This document shows, one piece after another, positions 8,246 to 17,491 of a DNA stretch of 47,307 nt. Positions within the stretch are counted from its first letter, which is position 1; every line of letters begins with the position of its first letter. A program made the position numbers and the translations under genes. The notes beneath the pieces are model-generated. The model ran no database searches, had not been told where the DNA came from, and saw nothing but the letters and a program-made list of their open reading frames with translations. The stretch spans positions 1 through 47,307 of the forward strand of contig CAILKQ010000097.1 of NCBI GenBank assembly GCA_903834825.1, read 5' to 3'. The stretch comes from an uncultured bacterium (GTDB lineage Bacteria; Bacteroidota; Bacteroidia; Chitinophagales; Chitinophagaceae).

Positions 8246-9178
8246 ATGTTTTATTTAACCAGGTCATTGGTCATTTTTATGCTTTGTTTTCTTTTTGCTG
8301 GCAGTAAGTTGCCCGCACAGGAAATCAATGCCAAGGTCAATGTTGTCTATGCACAAATTGGCAGTACTGTTGACAAAAAAGTTTTTCAAACATTGCAATC
8401 ATCTATCAACGCCTTTCTCAACAAAAGAAAGTGGACCTCAGATCTTTTTGAACCCAATGAGAAAATAGAATGCAGTTTTCTATTGAACCTGCAATCTGTT
8501 GTTGAGCCCAATGTTTACAAGGGAACCCTCACCATCCAAGCAGCAAGGCCTGTATATAATACCAATTATCTTTCCCCCCTGGTGAATCATATTGATAACA
8601 ACATCGTTTTTCGGTATGTTGAATTTCAGCCCGTCGAATTCAATGAGAACAGGGTTGCCGGTACTGAACCCCTCGCAGGAAATCTCTCTGCATTGTTTGC
8701 ATATTATATCAATATCATCCTCGGTCTGGATTATGATGCATTTGCACCCAGGGGAGGGGATGGTTTTTTTCAAAAGGCCAATGCCATCGTCAGCGCTTCC
8801 CCGGAGGGAAGGTTTATAGAGGGGTGGAAACCTTTCGATGGTCAGCGGAACCGTTACTGGTTATCCGAGAACCTTCAAAACAGCCGTTATGCTTTGGTGC
8901 ATGATGCCATGTATACCTATTACCGCCAGGGGATGGACAAGATGATTGAGAATGAAAATGATGCAAGGGAACAGGTGCTGAATGCTATTTCTATGCTCAA
9001 TACCCTCAATGCTGAGACCCCTAACCTGATGATCATGCCGTTTTTCTTTCAAGGAAAAACTGATGAAGTCATTCGCCTGTTCAAAAAAGGCAATATGCAA
9101 GAAAAAGCCAGGGTGGTCGATCTTTGCTCGCGGTTGGATATCTCCAATGCTTCAAAATACCAACAGGAATTAAAGTGA
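8246..9178 (+). CDS. DUF4835 family secreted protein
   Basis: 310 residues with an N-terminal signal peptide (MFYLTRSLVIFMLCFLFAG, then KLPAQE). The opening of the mature protein, with VFQTLQSSINAFLNKRKWTSDLF, matches the DUF4835 pattern found almost only in Bacteroidota. The biochemical role is unknown; it is predicted periplasmic or outer-membrane associated. Its stop TGA overlaps the GTG start of the following lipoprotein gene (GTGA), so the two are translationally coupled. In many relatives the gene lies between coaBC and recN next to bamD-rpoZ; neither of those is here. Confidence 0.82.
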   Translation: MFYLTRSLVIFMLCFLFAGSKLPAQEINAKVNVVYAQIGSTVDKKVFQTLQSSINAFLNKRKWTSDLFEPNEKIECSFLLNLQSVVEPNVYKGTLTIQAARPVYNTNYLSPLVNHIDNNIVFRYVEFQPVEFNENRVAGTEPLAGNLSALFAYYINIILGLDYDAFAPRGGDGFFQKANAIVSASPEGRFIEGWKPFDGQRNRYWLSENLQNSRYALVHDAMYTYYRQGMDKMIENENDAREQVLNAISMLNTLNAETPNLMIMPFFFQGKTDEVIRLFKKGNMQEKARVVDLCSRLDISNASKYQQELK

Positions 9179-9549
9179 AGTATCTCCACTATATACAGCT
9201 TGCTTTCTTTATTTTATTGCTCTGGTCTTGTTCCTGGAAAGGATTCAATTCAGATGATGTCATAGGGAAGGACAGGATGGCCAATATATTGTATGATATT
9301 GCGCTTGCTGAGGCTTTTGTTGAAACCTACCAGCTTAAAGATTCTGCCTTGAACAAAGACAGTGCATTGCAAAAAGAGATTGATCTTGTATTGAAGTACC
9401 ACGCAGTTGAACCGCTTCGTTTCTCAAAGAGTTATCAATTTTACCAGCAACACCCCAAAGACTTTAGAATACTGATTGATACAGCCAATGCAAGGGCCAT
9501 CCGTAACCGAGAAAACAGTTACAACAGCCGTAAACCCAATCCATTCTGA
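9175..9549 (+). CDS. DUF4296-like lipoprotein
   Basis: The start chosen is GTG 9175, not the upstream ATG 9124, because it gives a clean lipoprotein signal (VKYLHYIQLAFFILLLWSC; lipobox L-W-S-C, lipidated Cys at residue 19) and the 4-base GTGA overlap with the preceding gene. About 124 residues. The mature part has the DUF4296 style: MANILYDIALAEAFVETY near the start, then YHAVEPLRFSKSYQFYQQHP. Function unknown; likely periplasm-facing and membrane-anchored. Confidence 0.75.
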   Translation: MKYLHYIQLAFFILLLWSCSWKGFNSDDVIGKDRMANILYDIALAEAFVETYQLKDSALNKDSALQKEIDLVLKYHAVEPLRFSKSYQFYQQHPKDFRILIDTANARAIRNRENSYNSRKPNPF

Positions 9550-9552
9550 TCA

Positions 9553-10317
9553 ATGATGTTTCTATCCAAAGATGATCTGAAACTTGCCTATGGCGTTGAT
9601 ATGCTGATCGGGGAAACCTATGTCAATAGGCAGGTTCCTCAGGATAACCTCTATTGGAAGAACCGGAAAATTTACGTACCGAGTGCTCCAGGCTATACTT
9701 TCATGCCGATTTTCTCAGACCTGCTTTACCGTTGTGGAGCTGATCGGCAACAGCTGATAGGAGAAGATTTTCTTCAACTTTCAGAAGCTATTCTTCATAG
9801 TGCTGCGCTGTTGGAGCACAAACAGCTTGGGTGGGAAGCACATGTAGCCGAGGTTGCTGCCTTGGTTGCTCCACGTGTTGTCGACAGTAAATTGTTTGAA
9901 GAACTGAAAGCTTATGCAGGGAAGTTCCATCCCATAAAAGCTGGGGATGCGCGGTTGGGAACTGCATTCCCCTCCTTGAACAGGGCAGACAGCTACCTTT
10001 TCTGCCTGGTGATCATCAGCAGTTCCTCTTTTGATGTAGACAAGGCCATTCGCGCCTGGTATGCACTCATGGCCTATTTTCTTATCTTGGATGACTTGGC
10101 AGATATTCGTGAGGATCTGGTGAATGGAGAGGAAAATGTATTGATCGATGCAGGGCTAGACGAAGCAGGTGCAAAAAAAGTTGCGGAGATGATTGACGAA
10201 AGTATCGCAACCATGCACCTTGTCAATCCTGTGATGGCCAACAGGATAGAGCATAAAAAAAGCCTGATCAACCTGCATGAAATCATCAGGTCAATCAGGC
10301 ATTCTGCCAACGGCTGA
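9553..10317 (+). CDS. Unrecognised mostly helical protein with a DDxxD motif
   Basis: 254 residues, start three bases after the DUF4296 stop, so probably the last gene of the DUF4835 operon. No signal peptide. I do not recognise the family. The C-terminal half is predicted helical and contains YFLILDDLADIREDL, an aspartate-rich DDxxD preceded by hydrophobic residues and followed by a second acidic step, which resembles the metal-binding helix of class I isoprenoid synthases. The second NSE/DTE or DDxxD motif is not evident (MIDESIATMH is only vaguely similar), so catalytic function is unproven. Confidence 0.6.
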   Translation: MMFLSKDDLKLAYGVDMLIGETYVNRQVPQDNLYWKNRKIYVPSAPGYTFMPIFSDLLYRCGADRQQLIGEDFLQLSEAILHSAALLEHKQLGWEAHVAEVAALVAPRVVDSKLFEELKAYAGKFHPIKAGDARLGTAFPSLNRADSYLFCLVIISSSSFDVDKAIRAWYALMAYFLILDDLADIREDLVNGEENVLIDAGLDEAGAKKVAEMIDESIATMHLVNPVMANRIEHKKSLINLHEIIRSIRHSANG

Positions 10318-10331
10318 TGCTGACTTCCTAT

Positions 10332-10715
10332 TTAAAATGGAAGGTCATCGGATTCAGCCCCGCCGGCACCAGTTGCATCCACTCCACCCGACTCATTCCG
10401 GGAACTACCCAACAGTTGCACATTCAACACACGAAGCGTAAGTGATGTGCCTGCTGTACCATCGTTCTTGGTGTAACTTCTCACTTCCGGTGATCCCTCG
10501 GCATAAACAAGTTGTCCCTTTTTCAGATAGGGGGCAACAGCAGTTCTTTCTGTCCAATAGGCGCAGTCCACCCAAATGGTTCTCTCTACTGGATTTCCAG
10601 ATGCATCCTTGTACTTTTCGCTGTGGGCCACACTGAAGTTGATCACGTTTTTCCCATTCACGACATTCGTAGTGCAATCCTTGCCCAAATGTCCAATTAC
10701 CTGTAGTTTTATCAT
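10332..10715 (-). CDS. ssb: Single-stranded DNA-binding protein
   Basis: A 127-residue OB-fold protein that coats ssDNA during replication and repair. The N-terminus (MIKLQVIGHLGKDCTTNVVNG) and the segment ERTIWVDCAYW are typical of Bacteroidota SSB. A short Gly-rich linker leads to the acidic tip ESDDLPF, the D-D-x-P-F tail that recruits partner proteins. Shorter than E. coli SSB (178), as usual for the phylum. Convergent with the preceding gene and divergent from the Ldh-family gene. Confidence 0.95.
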   Translation of the reverse strand: MIKLQVIGHLGKDCTTNVVNGKNVINFSVAHSEKYKDASGNPVERTIWVDCAYWTERTAVAPYLKKGQLVYAEGSPEVRSYTKNDGTAGTSLTLRVLNVQLLGSSRNESGGVDATGAGGAESDDLPF

Positions 10716-10878
10716 ACTGATTGATTTTGTTAGAACAAAGTTCTCTCAAAGTAAAGGTAAAAGAAGGTGTAAAACACCACAATTGAGCGAGAGTTTTCCA
10801 CTATTTTCATGTTGTTTTACCGTTTTTCCTTCAAGATATTGTTGAAGCGCTTCTCAAAATTCACAGTAATTTTATCGC

Positions 10879-11955
10879 ATGGAAAAAATAGTTGATTATG
10901 CAGCACTCATGTCCCTGGTTGAACATGTATTGATGGCCATGGGATGTCCTTCCGACCAAGCAAAAACAGGGGCAACGGCACTCATCTCAGCAGATCTTCG
11001 TGGAATAGATTCGCATGGTGTGGCAAGATTGTCTGGATATGTCAGGTTGTGGGAAGCGAAGAGGGTTAATGCGTCTCCCAATATCGCCATCATCCATGAA
11101 ACGCCTTCCACTGCTGTGATGGATGGGGATCAGGGACTGGGCCTTGTTGTTGCACCAGCTGCCATGGATCTTGCCATCTCCAAAGCAACCCAAGTCGGAA
11201 CGGGTTGGGTGAGTGTGAGCAACAGCAATCATTTTGGTATTGCTGCATTCCATGCGATGCGGGCACTGGAGAAAGACATGATTGGTATTGTGATGACCAA
11301 TGCCAGCGCCCTTGTGGCACCTACTTTTTCGAAGGAAAGGATGTTGGGTACCAATCCCATCTGTGTAGCGGTTCCTTCTGGGGATGAACCGCCTTTTGTG
11401 GCAGACATGGCTACCACTACTGCCGCCAATGGAAAACTTGAGATGTTGCAGCGAAAGCAATTGGAGGCCCCTCTTGGCTGGATACAAGACGCTGAGGGCA
11501 ATCAGGTCACTGATGCACATGCATTGAAAAATGGAGGTGCCTTGCTGCCGCTGGGAGGCAACAGGGAACAGGGCAGCCATAAAGGGTATGCACTTGGCTC
11601 CATCGTAGATATTTTTTCAGCAGTTTTGAGTGGGGCTAATTTTGGTCCCTGGGTCCCTCCATTTCCTGCTTATGTTCCCATGCCAGACAACCAGCCAGGA
11701 AAAGGCATTGGACATTTTTTTGGTGCAATGAGGATTGATGCTTTCAGAAAATCAGAGGACTTTAAACGGGATATGGACCTTTGGATCAGGCGGTTTCGGG
11801 CTGCAAAGCCAATCTCAGCCGATCAGCCTGTATTGATTCCAGGAGATCCTGAACGCGCCATGGAAAAATACCGCCGCATGCATGGTATCCCACTGCTTGA
11901 AGTAGTTTGGCAGGACCTTGCATCGATTGCTGAAAAATTCAATATCAAGTTTTAA
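10879..11955 (+). CDS. Ldh-family NAD(P)-dependent oxidoreductase (malate/L-lactate/ureidoglycolate dehydrogenase type)
   Basis: 358 residues of the type-2 malate/L-lactate dehydrogenase fold, distinct from classical LDH/MDH. Family signs: DLRGIDSHGVARL (catalytic His region), VSVSNSNHFGIAAFHA, and GSHKGYALGSIVDIFSAVLSGA with the conserved G-x-K-G-Y-x-L. The substrate cannot be fixed from sequence; candidates include malate, lactate, sulfolactate, delta-1-piperideine-2-carboxylate and ureidoglycolate. ATG 10879 follows a TAATTTTA box (10867-10874). The aspartate kinase gene starts 26 bases downstream, so the two may be cotranscribed. Confidence 0.87.
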   Translation: MEKIVDYAALMSLVEHVLMAMGCPSDQAKTGATALISADLRGIDSHGVARLSGYVRLWEAKRVNASPNIAIIHETPSTAVMDGDQGLGLVVAPAAMDLAISKATQVGTGWVSVSNSNHFGIAAFHAMRALEKDMIGIVMTNASALVAPTFSKERMLGTNPICVAVPSGDEPPFVADMATTTAANGKLEMLQRKQLEAPLGWIQDAEGNQVTDAHALKNGGALLPLGGNREQGSHKGYALGSIVDIFSAVLSGANFGPWVPPFPAYVPMPDNQPGKGIGHFFGAMRIDAFRKSEDFKRDMDLWIRRFRAAKPISADQPVLIPGDPERAMEKYRRMHGIPLLEVVWQDLASIAEKFNIKF

Positions 11956-11981
11956 CTTCGCACACACTCAATCAACAACGC

Positions 11982-13304
11982 ATGAAAATAATGAAGTTCG
12001 GAGGAACCTCCGTTGGAAAGCCAGAAAGAATGTTTCAGGTAAGAGACTTGATCACCCGCGACAATGAGCCAAAAATTGTTGTCTTGAGTGCGTTGAGTGG
12101 AACAACCAATGCGTTGGTGGCCATTGGGGATGCTTTGGCCGCAGGAGACAAGGAGAAAGCCAAAAATACAATCGATGCACTCCATGCCCATTATGGCGTT
12201 TTCATCAATGCTTTGCTTGAAAAAGAGGCAATCAGGGCAAAGGCAGTTGCCTGCATCAATGAGCATTTTGAATTCCTGAACATCATTTTGAAAATTTCTT
12301 TCAATGAGGCGCTCAACAAGGATATTCTTGCCCAGGGAGAATTGATGAGTACCAAGTTGTTTTCTTATTATCTGGAAGAGAAGGGCCAGGACCATGTGTT
12401 GCTTCCTGCGCTTGATTTCATGGCAATAGATGCCAATGATGAGCCACAGGTGCTTGCCATCAGGGCAAAATTGCTCAAGGCATTGGAGAGCCATTCCGGC
12501 AAGCCTATTTACATTACCCAGGGATACATTTGCAGGAATGCAAAGGGAGAGGTGGATAACCTAAAGCGTGGCGGCAGTGATTATTCTGCGTCCTTGATGG
12601 CTGCTGCAGTGACTGCTTCTGTTTGTGAAATATGGACGGACATTGATGGCATGCACAACAACGATCCAAGGGTGGTTGGCACCACCCGTCCTATTGAACA
12701 ATTGAGCTTCGATGAGGCTGCTGAACTGGCATATTTTGGGGCTAAAATCCTTCATCCAGCGTCCATTTGGCCTGCACAACACTACAATATTCCAGTGAAA
12801 CTGCTCAATACAATGGAGCCCGAAGCAAAGGGCACCATCATTCTAAAAGAACCTGATGGAAATGGCGTGAAGGCAGTTGCTGCAAAGGATGGTATCGTCA
12901 TGGTGAAAATAAAAAGCAGCCGCATGCTGTTGGCCTATGGATTCCTGAGAAAGATTTTTGAGGTGTTTGAAAAATATAAAACATCCATTGATATGATTAC
13001 AACATCCGAAGTGGCAGTATCAGTAACCATCGACAATACCTTGAACCTTGACCAGATTTCCAAGGAGCTACAACCATTGGGTGAATTGGAAGTCCTTGCT
13101 GATCAAACCATTGTTTCAGTGGTTGGCAACAAACTCACCCAGCAAGACCAACTCATGACAAGGATGTTTGATTCGCTTGCCGGAGTACCCGTAAACATGG
13201 TCAGTTTTGGAGGTAGTTTGCACAATGTTTCCATCCTGGTTCCTACTTCGTTTAAGAATGAAACGCTGAAGGTTTTGAACAAGGGCCTGTTTGGGCTCGA
13301 CTAA
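11982..13304 (+). CDS. lysC: Aspartate kinase
   Basis: 440 residues; phosphorylates aspartate, the first step to Lys, Thr, Met and diaminopimelate. The N-terminal kinase domain shows KFGGTSVG (K5-G12), TQGYICRNAKGEVDNLKRGGSDYSA and EIWTDIDGMHNNDPRVV. Two C-terminal ACT domains begin near residue 305 (VMVKIKSSRML and later TIVSVVGNKL) and imply feedback control, likely by lysine or threonine. Not fused to homoserine dehydrogenase. Confidence 0.95.
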   Translation: MKIMKFGGTSVGKPERMFQVRDLITRDNEPKIVVLSALSGTTNALVAIGDALAAGDKEKAKNTIDALHAHYGVFINALLEKEAIRAKAVACINEHFEFLNIILKISFNEALNKDILAQGELMSTKLFSYYLEEKGQDHVLLPALDFMAIDANDEPQVLAIRAKLLKALESHSGKPIYITQGYICRNAKGEVDNLKRGGSDYSASLMAAAVTASVCEIWTDIDGMHNNDPRVVGTTRPIEQLSFDEAAELAYFGAKILHPASIWPAQHYNIPVKLLNTMEPEAKGTIILKEPDGNGVKAVAAKDGIVMVKIKSSRMLLAYGFLRKIFEVFEKYKTSIDMITTSEVAVSVTIDNTLNLDQISKELQPLGELEVLADQTIVSVVGNKLTQQDQLMTRMFDSLAGVPVNMVSFGGSLHNVSILVPTSFKNETLKVLNKGLFGLD

Positions 13305-13313
13305 ATCGCAACA

Positions 13314-14363
13314 TCAGATGATCAGCATGGCATCTCCATAGCTGAAGAACCTGTACTTGTCTTTGATGGCCTTTTTGTACGCTTCCATGGTTAGTTCGTA
13401 GCCTGCAAATGCACAAGCCATGATGAGCAAGGAAGTTTTGGGCAGGTGAAAATTGGTGATCAGAGAATCACAAATTGAAAATTCGTAGGGAGGATGAATG
13501 AAGATATTTGTCCAGCCCTCTGAAGGTTTCAGCATTTTGTCCGCAGTAAACGTGCTCTCCAATGACCTCATGGTTGTTGTACCTATAGAGCAGATCCGGT
13601 GCCCTTCAGATTTTGCCTTGTTTACTATTTTGCAAGCAGTCTCGTCTACCTTGTAATACTCAGCTTCCATTTTATGTTTGCTGAGGTCTTCTACTTCAAT
13701 GGCCCTGAACGTTCCCAACCCGGTGTGTAGGGTTGTTTCTGCAAAACGGATTCCTTCAATTTCCAGACGCTTGATCAACTCTGCTGAAAAATGCAGCCCC
13801 GCGGTTGGTGCTGCAACAGCGCCCTCATGCTTTGCATAAACAGTTTGGTACCTTTCCCTGTCCAGCTCATCTGGCTTGCGTTTGATGTATTTGGGCAAAG
13901 GTGTTTCTCCAAGTGAATTGAGCACCATTTTGAAGTCCTCATCTGAACCTTCAAAAAGGAACCGGATGGTCCTTCCCCTTGAAGTTGTATTGTCAATTAC
14001 TTCGGCAATCAATTCATCTGCATCACCAAAATAGAGCTTGTTGCCCACACGGATTTTTCTTGCGGGATCAACAATCACATCCCATAACCTGTTTTGCTTG
14101 TTCAACTCTCTCAAAAGAAAAACCTCAATCTTGGCGCCGGTTTTCTCTTTGCGTCCGTACATCCTGGCAGGGAATACCTTGGTATTGTTTACTACGAAAA
14201 CGTCTTTTTCCTCAAAATAGTCAAGAATGTCCTTGAAGGTTTTGTTCTCAATCAGCCCAGTGTCTTTGTGAACAACCATGAGCCTGGCGTCCTCTCTTCT
14301 TTTGGTGGGTGTCTGGGCAATGAGGTTAAGGGGGAAATCGAACCTGAATTGGGATAGTTTCAT
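13314..14363 (-). CDS. queA: S-adenosylmethionine:tRNA ribosyltransferase-isomerase QueA
   Basis: 349 residues, the usual length. QueA transfers the ribosyl part of SAM onto preQ1 in tRNA to make epoxyqueuosine. Diagnostic stretches: [19 protein letters not shown] at the start, [36 protein letters not shown], and the end region with [18 protein letters not shown]. Convergent with lysC, only 9 bases apart. The 188 bases upstream hold no preQ1 riboswitch that I can recognise. Confidence 0.96.
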   Translation of the reverse strand: MKLSQFRFDFPLNLIAQTPTKRREDARLMVVHKDTGLIENKTFKDILDYFEEKDVFVVNNTKVFPARMYGRKEKTGAKIEVFLLRELNKQNRLWDVIVDPARKIRVGNKLYFGDADELIAEVIDNTTSRGRTIRFLFEGSDEDFKMVLNSLGETPLPKYIKRKPDELDRERYQTVYAKHEGAVAAPTAGLHFSAELIKRLEIEGIRFAETTLHTGLGTFRAIEVEDLSKHKMEAEYYKVDETACKIVNKAKSEGHRICSIGTTTMRSLESTFTADKMLKPSEGWTNIFIHPPYEFSICDSLITNFHLPKTSLLIMACAFAGYELTMEAYKKAIKDKYRFFSYGDAMLII

Positions 14364-14551
14364 GCGTATAAATGTTTATTTTGCCTGAAAACAAATCCCG
14401 GTGACCGACCCTAACGGGGCGTCATATCCATCAAACCTGATCTTACGGCACCAGACTTGTTTTGGCATTAGAAGGGCGAAATTACAAAAAAAATACCGTA
14501 TTTACCGATGCGTCAATCCGCTTTTTACACCAATTATAAACCGTAAACGAC
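14364..14551. other. Spacer between amn and queA
   Basis: 188 bases with both neighbours on the minus strand. It contains a GC-richer patch (about 14400-14425) with short complementary runs, but no clear terminator or riboswitch core. Nothing else could be identified. Confidence 0.4.
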
Positions 14552-15322
14552 TTAAAACTTGAGGTGTCTCACCGTATGGCCATTGTTGATCAGTTGTTTC
14601 AGTGAGTCAATACCTACTTTGAGGTGCGATTCTACAAAATTAGCCGTAACCTGTTTATCACTTTCCTCTGTTTTGACCCCTTCGGGGATCATGGGTTGGT
14701 CGCTGACAAGGAGCAAGGCTCCTGTAGGGATTTTGTTGTAAAAGCCTACAGAAAAAATGGTGGCAGTTTCCATGTCAATGGCATAGGCCCTGACTCTCTG
14801 GAGATAGTTTTTGAATTCTTCGTCATGTTCCCAAACCCTTCTGTTGGTCGTGTATACGGTTCCGGTCCAGTAGTCCAGCTCATGTTCGCGGATGGTGGTT
14901 GAAATCGCTTTTTGCAACGCAAATGCTGGCATGGCGGGCACTTCTGCAGGGAAGTAGTCGTTCGAGGTTCCTTCTCCCCTGATGGCGGCAATGGGAAGTA
15001 TCAGGTCGCCAATCTTGTTTCTTTTTTTAAGTCCTCCACATTTTCCGAGAAACAAAACGGCTTTGGGGTCAATGGCGGTAAGCAGGTCCATGATGGTAGC
15101 TGCCGTGGGGCTGCCCATGCCAAAGTTAATGATGGTAATGCCGTCAAAAGTAGCGCATTGCATGGGTTTGTCTTGACCAACAACGGCTACGTTGTTCCAT
15201 GTTGCGAAAAGGGTTACATATTTGCTGAAGTTGGTCAGCAGGATATATTGTCCGAATTGCTCTATGGCCATTCCGGTATACCTGGGGAGCCAATTCTTGA
15301 CGATATCTTCCTTGCTGTTCAT
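14552..15322 (-). CDS. amn: AMP nucleosidase
   Basis: 256 residues of the PNP/UDP phosphorylase fold. It splits AMP to adenine and ribose 5-phosphate. The phylum form is short, lacking the extra N-terminal domain of the E. coli enzyme. Visible segments: INFGMGSPTAATIMDLLTAI, VLFLGKCGGLKKRNKIGDLILP, and AIDMETATIFSVG, the M-E-x-A nucleoside-binding signature with the catalytic region near LLVSDQP. The related MTA/SAH nucleosidases are the alternative; the overall pattern fits the Bacteroidota AMP nucleosidases better. Divergent from the HsdR-like gene, 44 bases apart. Confidence 0.87.
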   Translation of the reverse strand: MNSKEDIVKNWLPRYTGMAIEQFGQYILLTNFSKYVTLFATWNNVAVVGQDKPMQCATFDGITIINFGMGSPTAATIMDLLTAIDPKAVLFLGKCGGLKKRNKIGDLILPIAAIRGEGTSNDYFPAEVPAMPAFALQKAISTTIREHELDYWTGTVYTTNRRVWEHDEEFKNYLQRVRAYAIDMETATIFSVGFYNKIPTGALLLVSDQPMIPEGVKTEESDKQVTANFVESHLKVGIDSLKQLINNGHTVRHLKF

Positions 15323-15330
15323 ATTTCAAG

Positions 15331-15361
15331 TTGTTCTTCCTTAAAATTACTGATAAATTTG
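15331..15361 (+). promoter_or_regulatory. Promoter giving a near-leaderless transcript
   Basis: TTG (15331-15333), 20 bases, then TAAATTTG (15354-15361) match the Bacteroidota consensus. Transcription would begin at or within a few bases of the ATG at 15367. Confidence 0.6.
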
Positions 15362-15366
15362 CATGC

Positions 15367-15804
15367 ATGATCAACCTGAATTTTCCCGAACCTGATTTCA
15401 AGATCCGTGAGCAGGGTGGGCAACCTGAAATTTTCGATAGTATTCGCCAGAAATGGGTTGCCCTTCAGCCTGAAGAATGGGTGCGACAGAATTTCATCCA
15501 TTGGTTGATAAAGGTGGCAGGCATTCCTGCTCATTCGATAGCTGTTGAAAAAGGATTGCGCCTGGGAAGTTTGATGAAACGCATTGATTTACTGGTGTTT
15601 GACTCAACCACCCAGCCTTGGATGATGGTTGAATGCAAGGCTGCTGATGTTCCATTGAAAGCGCCAGTTTTGATGCAAATTCTTTCCTATAATCTCGCCA
15701 TTCCGGTTCGTTATCTTGTTGTCACCAATGGTGTCGAATGCCATGTGGCAGACAAAAAAAAAGAAATACCTGAATGGGTATCTTTTTTTCCAAAACATGA
15801 GTAA
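15367..15804 (+). CDS. Stand-alone HsdR N-terminal (PD-(D/E)xK) nuclease-domain protein
   Basis: 145 residues from ATG 15367, the first start downstream of the predicted promoter. It resembles the small HSDR_N_2 proteins: WVRQNFIHWLI, then the nuclease-like core RIDLLVFDS and MMVECKA, where D and E-x-K form the PD-(D/E)xK active site, followed by a Q-x-x-x-Y-N motif (QILSYNLAI). There is no helicase part and no hsdM or hsdS nearby, so it is not a restriction system here. This stand-alone form is widespread in Bacteroidota and its role is unknown. Stop is 10 bases from the convergent gdhA. Confidence 0.8.
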   Translation: MINLNFPEPDFKIREQGGQPEIFDSIRQKWVALQPEEWVRQNFIHWLIKVAGIPAHSIAVEKGLRLGSLMKRIDLLVFDSTTQPWMMVECKAADVPLKAPVLMQILSYNLAIPVRYLVVTNGVECHVADKKKEIPEWVSFFPKHE

Positions 15805-15813
15805 ACATATTTT

Positions 15814-17226
15814 CTATGGGAAAATTCCCAGCTCCAAATAGCTTGTTCCCACCTTGTTGATGGCTACTACGAAAGCAGCTGTTCTCATGTCTATGATTGT
15901 CGGATTTTGTTTCCAGCAATCTAAAATCTCATTGGTCGCCTTTATCATGGTATCTTCCAATCCGCTCCTGACCAGGTCAATTTCATCCGGTCCGTGAACA
16001 ATCAGTTTTTTTTGTTCATCGCTGATTTTGTTGCCAGTCATTTCCTCAAGCTGGGATACAATATTGGCATTTTGGTTTTCCATGAATCTTTTTTCGAGAC
16101 GGCCATAGGAAACATGGCTGAGGTTTTTCAACCATTCAAAATAAGAAACAGTAACACCACCAGCATTCAAATAAATGTCAGGCACAACAAGGGTTCCTTT
16201 GTTGACAAGGATTTCATCTGCCTCAGGTGTCAATGGCCCATTTGCAGCCTCTCCAATAATCTTGGCCTGAACCCGATCAGCATTTTCAGCATTGATTACA
16301 TTTTCGAGTGCCGCTGGAATGAGGATATCACATGGGGCTTCCAAAGCGTCTGTATTTTTGCTGAAGTTGGCTGCACCGGGGAAATCAAGAATTGATCCGG
16401 TTTTTTTTCTGTGTTGGAATACGGCTTCAACATCAAGTCCATTTTCATTGTAGATGGATCCCTCATATTCAGCCAGGCCTACAACCAACGCACCACCTTC
16501 CTGAAAGAATTTGGCAGAGTGATAACCAACATTTCCAAGTCCTTGCACAATTATTTTTTTCCCTGCAATACCTGTTTCCAAGCCAAGTTTGGCCATGACT
16601 TCGGCATTGTTGCAAACCTCCCTGATACCAAAGAAAACACCCAAGCCAGTTGCCTCCCTTCTTCCTCTTACACCACCCTGCGTAATTGGTTTTCCTGTAA
16701 CACAACCCAATGCTTCCACTTCTCCAGGGTGCATCGCCATGTAGGTGTCCAGGATCCAGGACATTTCCCTTTCTCCCGTACCATAATCCGGAGCGGGAAC
16801 ATCCTCACCAGGGCCAATGAATCTTTTTTTGATCAGCTCGCTGGTATACCTTCTTGTGATGCGCTCAAGGTCATAGGCGCTGTACTTTTTAGGATCGATG
16901 GTTATTCCACCTTTGGCCCCACCAAAAGGCACATTCACAATCGCACATTTGTAGGTCATCAATGCAGAAAGTGCCATTACTTCGTCCAGGTTGACCATTT
17001 CACTGAACCTGATTCCTCCCTTGCAGGGAAGTTTGTGGTGGGAGTGCTGAACCCTGTACGCCTTGATTACTTCTACCTTGTCTCCGATTTTTACGGGAAA
17101 ATGCATGCGAAGCACGCTGTTGCATTGCTTGATTTGTTCAAGTATGCCTTGGTCAAATTGGGTGTATAGAGCGGCTTTGTCAAAACTTTTACAAACGGCA
17201 TCAAAAAAACTGTATTCAGGGTTCAT
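15814..17226 (-). CDS. gdhA: Glutamate dehydrogenase (Glu/Leu/Phe/Val dehydrogenase family)
   Basis: 470 residues. Interconverts glutamate with 2-oxoglutarate and ammonia using NAD(P). The catalytic region reads [11 protein letters not shown], then [15 protein letters not shown] (catalytic Lys in GGAKGG) and [18 protein letters not shown]. The Rossmann loop is [16 protein letters not shown] (G-x-G-x-x-G). Branched-chain dehydrogenases share the fold, but the length and motif set favour glutamate. Downstream of ccmD in the same direction, 46 bases apart; cotranscription is possible. Confidence 0.92.
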   Translation of the reverse strand: MNPEYSFFDAVCKSFDKAALYTQFDQGILEQIKQCNSVLRMHFPVKIGDKVEVIKAYRVQHSHHKLPCKGGIRFSEMVNLDEVMALSALMTYKCAIVNVPFGGAKGGITIDPKKYSAYDLERITRRYTSELIKKRFIGPGEDVPAPDYGTGEREMSWILDTYMAMHPGEVEALGCVTGKPITQGGVRGRREATGLGVFFGIREVCNNAEVMAKLGLETGIAGKKIIVQGLGNVGYHSAKFFQEGGALVVGLAEYEGSIYNENGLDVEAVFQHRKKTGSILDFPGAANFSKNTDALEAPCDILIPAALENVINAENADRVQAKIIGEAANGPLTPEADEILVNKGTLVVPDIYLNAGGVTVSYFEWLKNLSHVSYGRLEKRFMENQNANIVSQLEEMTGNKISDEQKKLIVHGPDEIDLVRSGLEDTMIKATNEILDCWKQNPTIIDMRTAAFVVAINKVGTSYLELGIFP

Positions 17227-17272
17227 GGCATTTTTTTTCGTTGGTTGGAAGACAAAAAGAAAAGGATGATGT

Positions 17273-17491
17273 TTATGATTCTTTTTCGAGTTTGGAGATT
17301 TTTCTGTCCAAGCGAATCAAATAGGCGATCAGTCCCAAGAGAATGGTAAGCACCACGGCTACTACTACATAAATTTTTCCATTGGATCTCATGAGAGATG
17401 CCATAGTATCATTGGTGGTTGAACCTTGTGCTTTAGCACCAAAGATTCCCATGCTTACAATAAAAGCAATCAATTTATTTTTCATGCGCAA
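17273..17491 (-). CDS. ccmD: CcmD family protein
   Basis: A 72-residue small membrane protein: an N-terminal hydrophobic segment, then a second strongly hydrophobic helix ([20 protein letters not shown]) and a charged Lys/Glu-rich tail. Position decides the call: it overlaps the end of the ccmC-type gene by 17 bases and lies downstream of ccmB. CcmD assists heme handling by CcmABC during cytochrome c maturation. Confidence 0.8.
   Translation of the reverse strand: MRMKNKLIAFIVSMGIFGAKAQGSTTNDTMASLMRSNGKIYVVVAVVLTILLGLIAYLIRLDRKISKLEKES

Noticed and set aside
14364-14551. preQ1 riboswitch upstream of queA
   Set aside because: Neither class I nor class II core could be recognised.
15367-15804. 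Type I restriction system
   Set aside because: Only a nuclease-like domain; no helicase part, hsdM or hsdS nearby.
16411-17169. 252-codon open frame on the plus strand across gdhA
   Set aside because: Antisense shadow of a well-supported glutamate dehydrogenase.
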